A DNA stretch of 7,722 bases, from positions 1 through 7,722 of the forward strand of contig JAFOIS010000257.1 of the NCBI GenBank assembly GCA_017420605.1, in the 5' to 3' direction. Made by a program: the position numbers and the translations under genes. This document shows, one piece after another, positions 5,127-7,722 of this stretch (positions are counted from its first letter, which is position 1; every line of letters begins with the position of its first letter). A model generated the notes under the pieces. The model ran no database searches, was not told the DNA's origin, and saw only the letters and a program-made list of their open reading frames with translations. Source of the DNA: Lachnospiraceae bacterium. GTDB lineage: Bacteria > Bacillota > Clostridia > Lachnospirales > Lachnospiraceae.

Positions 5127-7722
5127 ATGGTAAAAGAAGTCAATCCCAATATTCACGTCAACGAACGCGATTATCCGGTCACGGATCATCACTGCGACGA
5201 TCCGGAGAAGGCGAAACTCGTACAGGAGCTCGCCCTCATGATCACCGACAACATCCCGCGGAAGCTCCCGGGGGGTCTTAAGGAAAACCACATGGATTTC
5301 TGGATTCTCGACCGGCTGCTGACAAAGGAAGAAGTGAAGTTCATGCTGAGCTTCAAAAAAAGGCGCACCGGTCTTGTGACGCGCGAGCTTGCGGCGCGCA
5401 ACAATATGACCGAGGCGGAAGCGCAGAAGATCATCGACCATCTTCTCTGGATCGGTATCATCGAGCAGAACCGCGACAATCCGGACCAGCATATCCAGTA
5501 CTGGATCCCGAAATGGGTCGTAGGTTCCGGCGAGTACATGGTCGAGCACAAAACGCTCGCGGACGAGCATCCGGAAGTCGCGACGATGTTCAACCTGGCC
5601 CCGCAGGAACCGCTGGAGCTTGCCGCCAAGCTCGTGCCGCCCGGCGGCGCGGGGATCGGCATGCACGTCATCCCGGTCGAGAAGGCGATCGACGTCTCCT
5701 CGAAAAGCGAGAGCGTCGAGCATCTTTCCCACTGGCTCGATAAATACGACAAGTTCTGTACGATGGTCTGCGCATGCCGTAAGGCGCAGCGGATCCGCGG
5801 AGAAGGCGTCGGCGATATCGAAGGCCACATGTGCATCGGGATCGGCGATATCGCGGAATTCCTCGTCGAGACGGGCAAAGACGCAAAATACGTGACGAAA
5901 GAAGAAGTGATCGAGATCCTGGAGAGGGCCGAGCGCAAGGGCTATGTGCACCAGATCACGAACCTCGACGGGCCGGACCGCATCGTCGGCATCTGCAACT
6001 GCTCGCCGGGCAGCTGCTACGGGCTCCGCACGTCCCAGCTCTTCAATACGCCGAACATGTCGCGTTCCGCGTACCGCGCGCACGTCGACAGGACGAAGTG
6101 CGTCGCCTGCGGCAAATGCGTCGAAGTCTGCCCGGCAGGCGCTGCAAGGCTCGGCCAGAAGCTGTGCAAAGCGGACGGCAGCCGTGTGAAATACCCGATG
6201 CGCGACCTCCCGGACGATCATCCGTGGGGCGAGGACCGCTGGGACAAGAATTACCGCGACACGAACAAGATCAACTGCTACGACACCGGCACGTCGCCCT
6301 GCAAGACGGCCTGTCCTGCCCACATCGCCGTCCAGGGCTACATCAAGATGGCGGCCGAAGGCCGTTATGCCGAGGCGGTGAAGCTCATCCGGCAGGATAA
6401 CCCGTTCCCGGCTGTCTGCGGCGCGGTCTGCAACCGGCGCTGCGAAGACCGCTGCACGCGCGGTACGGTCGACGATCCGGTGGCCATCGACGAGATCAAG
6501 AAGTTCCTGGCGCGCTGGGAGCTGGAAAACCCGCAGGACTTCTCCGTGATCTGCGAAAACGGCGAAGGAAAGCAGTGGGATGATTATCCCGTCGCCGTGA
6601 TCGGCGCCGGCCCTGCCGGCCTTTCCGCGGCGTATTATCTGCGGACCGAAGGCTATCCCGTGACCGTTTTCGAAAAGGCGTCCCGTCCGGGCGGCATGCT
6701 CGTCAACGGTATCCCGTCCTTCCGCCTTGAAAAAGATGTGTTAGAGAAAGAAATCGCCATCATCGAAAACATGGGCGCGAAAATCCGGTGCGGTGTGGAG
6801 GTCGGCAAAGACGTAACGCTCGACGATCTCCGTAAGGAAGGCTTTAAGGCGTTCTATATCGCGATCGGCCTCCAGGGCGGCCGCATGGCGGGTGTCCCGG
6901 GCGAAGACGCCGCCGGCGTGGCCTCGGGCGTCGCGTTCCTCCGCGAGGTCAATGAAAAAGGCGGCGTTTCCTTTGCGGGAGACGCGGTCGTTGTCGGCGG
7001 CGGGAACGTCGCTGCGGACGTTGCGCGGACCGCGCTCCGCTGCACGAAGGGAAAGGTCTCCATGGTCTGCCTTGAGAGCCGTGAGATCATGCCGGCAGCA
7101 AAGGACGAGATCGAAGAAGTCCTCAGCGAGGGCATCGCGATCGAGAACGGCTGGGGTCCGAAGGAGATCCTCACCGAAGACGGGCACGTGACCGGCATCG
7201 TCTTTAAGAAATGCACGCGGGTCTATGATGAGAACAAGCGTTTTGCGCCGCAGTACGACGAAAACGAAACGATGACGATCCCCTGCACCAGGATCCTTAT
7301 GGCGATCGGTCAGAGCGCCGAATGGGGAGACCTTCTTGCGGGAAGCCGCGTCGAGCTCCGGCCGAACGGCTGCGCCGTCGCGGATCCGGTGACCTTCCAG
7401 ACGGCGGAACCGGATATCTTCGTCGGCGGGGATATTTTCCACGGCGCGCGCTTCGCGATTGACGCGATCGCGGACGGACGGCAGGGCATGGTCTCCATCA
7501 ACCGCTTCGTCCATCCGGGCCAGTCGCTTCTGATCGGCCGCGACCGGAAAGAGTTTATCGAACTTGACCGGGACGACATCACGGTGCCGGAATCCTTCGA
7601 CAACGCATCCCGTCAGCGCCCGGGCAGCATCCGCGGGAATGCAAGGGAGACCTTCCGGGATCTGAGACTTCCGCTCACGGAGGAACAGGTAAAGATCGAG
7701 GCGCAGCGCTGCCTTTCGTGCG
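5127..7722 (+). CDS. Large Fe-S flavoprotein: winged-helix/Fe-S module fused to a GltD-like NAD(P)H oxidoreductase (3' truncated)
   Basis: An uninterrupted frame of 865 codons that leaves the window without a stop. Residues about 55-115 look like a winged helix (TGLVTRELAARNNMTEAEAQ). Residues 205-300 carry cysteines at 211, 215, 217, 236, 290, 292 and 297, including VCACRKA and ICNCSPGSC, a layout I recall from anaerobe ferredoxin-like proteins. A [4Fe-4S] motif follows at Cys325, 328, 331 and 335. Then comes the cysteine-rich entry domain of GltD/dihydropyrimidine dehydrogenase type (Cys384, 392, 396, 431, 435, 439, 443), an FAD motif at 491-505 (VIGAGPAGLSAAYYL), an NAD(P) motif at 621-634 (VVVGGGNVAADVAR), and the second FAD contact at 765-785. 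It ends at RCLSC, probably the start of another cluster domain. The likely role is moving electrons between NAD(P)H and ferredoxin-like carriers or a partner enzyme. The ATG at 5127 follows GAGG (5118-5121) by 5 bases, 18 bp after the reductase gene. It lacks glutamate synthase context, so it is not simply GltD. Confidence 0.85.
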   Translation, partial: MVKEVNPNIHVNERDYPVTDHHCDDPEKAKLVQELALMITDNIPRKLPGGLKENHMDFWILDRLLTKEEVKFMLSFKKRRTGLVTRELAARNNMTEAEAQKIIDHLLWIGIIEQNRDNPDQHIQYWIPKWVVGSGEYMVEHKTLADEHPEVATMFNLAPQEPLELAAKLVPPGGAGIGMHVIPVEKAIDVSSKSESVEHLSHWLDKYDKFCTMVCACRKAQRIRGEGVGDIEGHMCIGIGDIAEFLVETGKDAKYVTKEEVIEILERAERKGYVHQITNLDGPDRIVGICNCSPGSCYGLRTSQLFNTPNMSRSAYRAHVDRTKCVACGKCVEVCPAGAARLGQKLCKADGSRVKYPMRDLPDDHPWGEDRWDKNYRDTNKINCYDTGTSPCKTACPAHIAVQGYIKMAAEGRYAEAVKLIRQDNPFPAVCGAVCNRRCEDRCTRGTVDDPVAIDEIKKFLARWELENPQDFSVICENGEGKQWDDYPVAVIGAGPAGLSAAYYLRTEGYPVTVFEKASRPGGMLVNGIPSFRLEKDVLEKEIAIIENMGAKIRCGVEVGKDVTLDDLRKEGFKAFYIAIGLQGGRMAGVPGEDAAGVASGVAFLREVNEKGGVSFAGDAVVVGGGNVAADVARTALRCTKGKVSMVCLESREIMPAAKDEIEEVLSEGIAIENGWGPKEILTEDGHVTGIVFKKCTRVYDENKRFAPQYDENETMTIPCTRILMAIGQSAEWGDLLAGSRVELRPNGCAVADPVTFQTAEPDIFVGGDIFHGARFAIDAIADGRQGMVSINRFVHPGQSLLIGRDRKEFIELDRDDITVPESFDNASRQRPGSIRGNARETFRDLRLPLTEEQVKIEAQRCLSC

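Noticed and set aside
3942..6323. Antisense open frame of about 793 codons on the - strand
   Set aside because: Same cause: a shadow of the reductase and the large Fe-S flavoprotein, both of which have complete cofactor motifs on the + strand.
6741..7514. Antisense open frame of 257 codons on the - strand
   Set aside because: Shadow of the large flavoprotein; its antisense stop comes from one rare TTA leucine codon at 6741-6743 in the sense gene.
1..7722. CRISPR array, tRNA, rRNA or insertion sequence
   Set aside because: I saw no spaced repeat series, no tRNA-like cloverleaf, no rRNA-like stretch and no transposase; the window is nearly filled by metabolic genes.

Overview
The window reads as GC-rich bacterial DNA with strong AGGAGG-type ribosome binding sites, short intergenic gaps and almost no TTA, CTA or TCA codons. 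Together with Fe-S flavoproteins of a type common in anaerobes, this suggests an anaerobic, fairly GC-rich member of the Bacillota (Clostridia, possibly a Lachnospiraceae-like gut or rumen organism). The taxonomic call is inference from gene style, not from a marker gene.

Layout: positions 1-755 hold the N-terminal part of a leftward gene for an AMP-binding (acyl-CoA synthetase-like) adenylating enzyme that runs off the left edge. A divergent intergenic region (756-918) follows, with promoter-like elements on both strands and a 10-bp direct repeat. Four rightward genes then fill the rest: (A) 919-2307, a flavoprotein that looks strikingly like the polyunsaturated fatty acid double-bond isomerase (PAI) of Propionibacterium/Cutibacterium acnes; (B) 2389-3927, a CrtI/CrtISO/RetSat-type FAD oxidoreductase; (C) 3924-5108, an NAD(P)H:flavin:[2Fe-2S] reductase, overlapping B by 4 bp; (D) 5127-7722 and beyond, a very large multi-cluster Fe-S flavoprotein with a GltD-type FAD/NAD(P)H core, cut by the right edge. 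An 81-bp gap with a perfect 10-bp hairpin separates A from B; B, C and D are closely packed.

How the genes may work together (inference): A could shift a cis double bond to make a conjugated fatty acid, B could reduce a double bond of that or a related polyene or enoyl substrate, and C and D could deliver electrons to B from NAD(P)H and a ferredoxin-like pool. The divergent adenylating enzyme may activate a fatty acid. This would be a dedicated unsaturated fatty acid isomerisation/biohydrogenation cassette. Only the fold families and the co-directional clustering are visible in the sequence; substrate and reaction are not proven. The very long antisense open frames are shadows of the sense genes and were left out.
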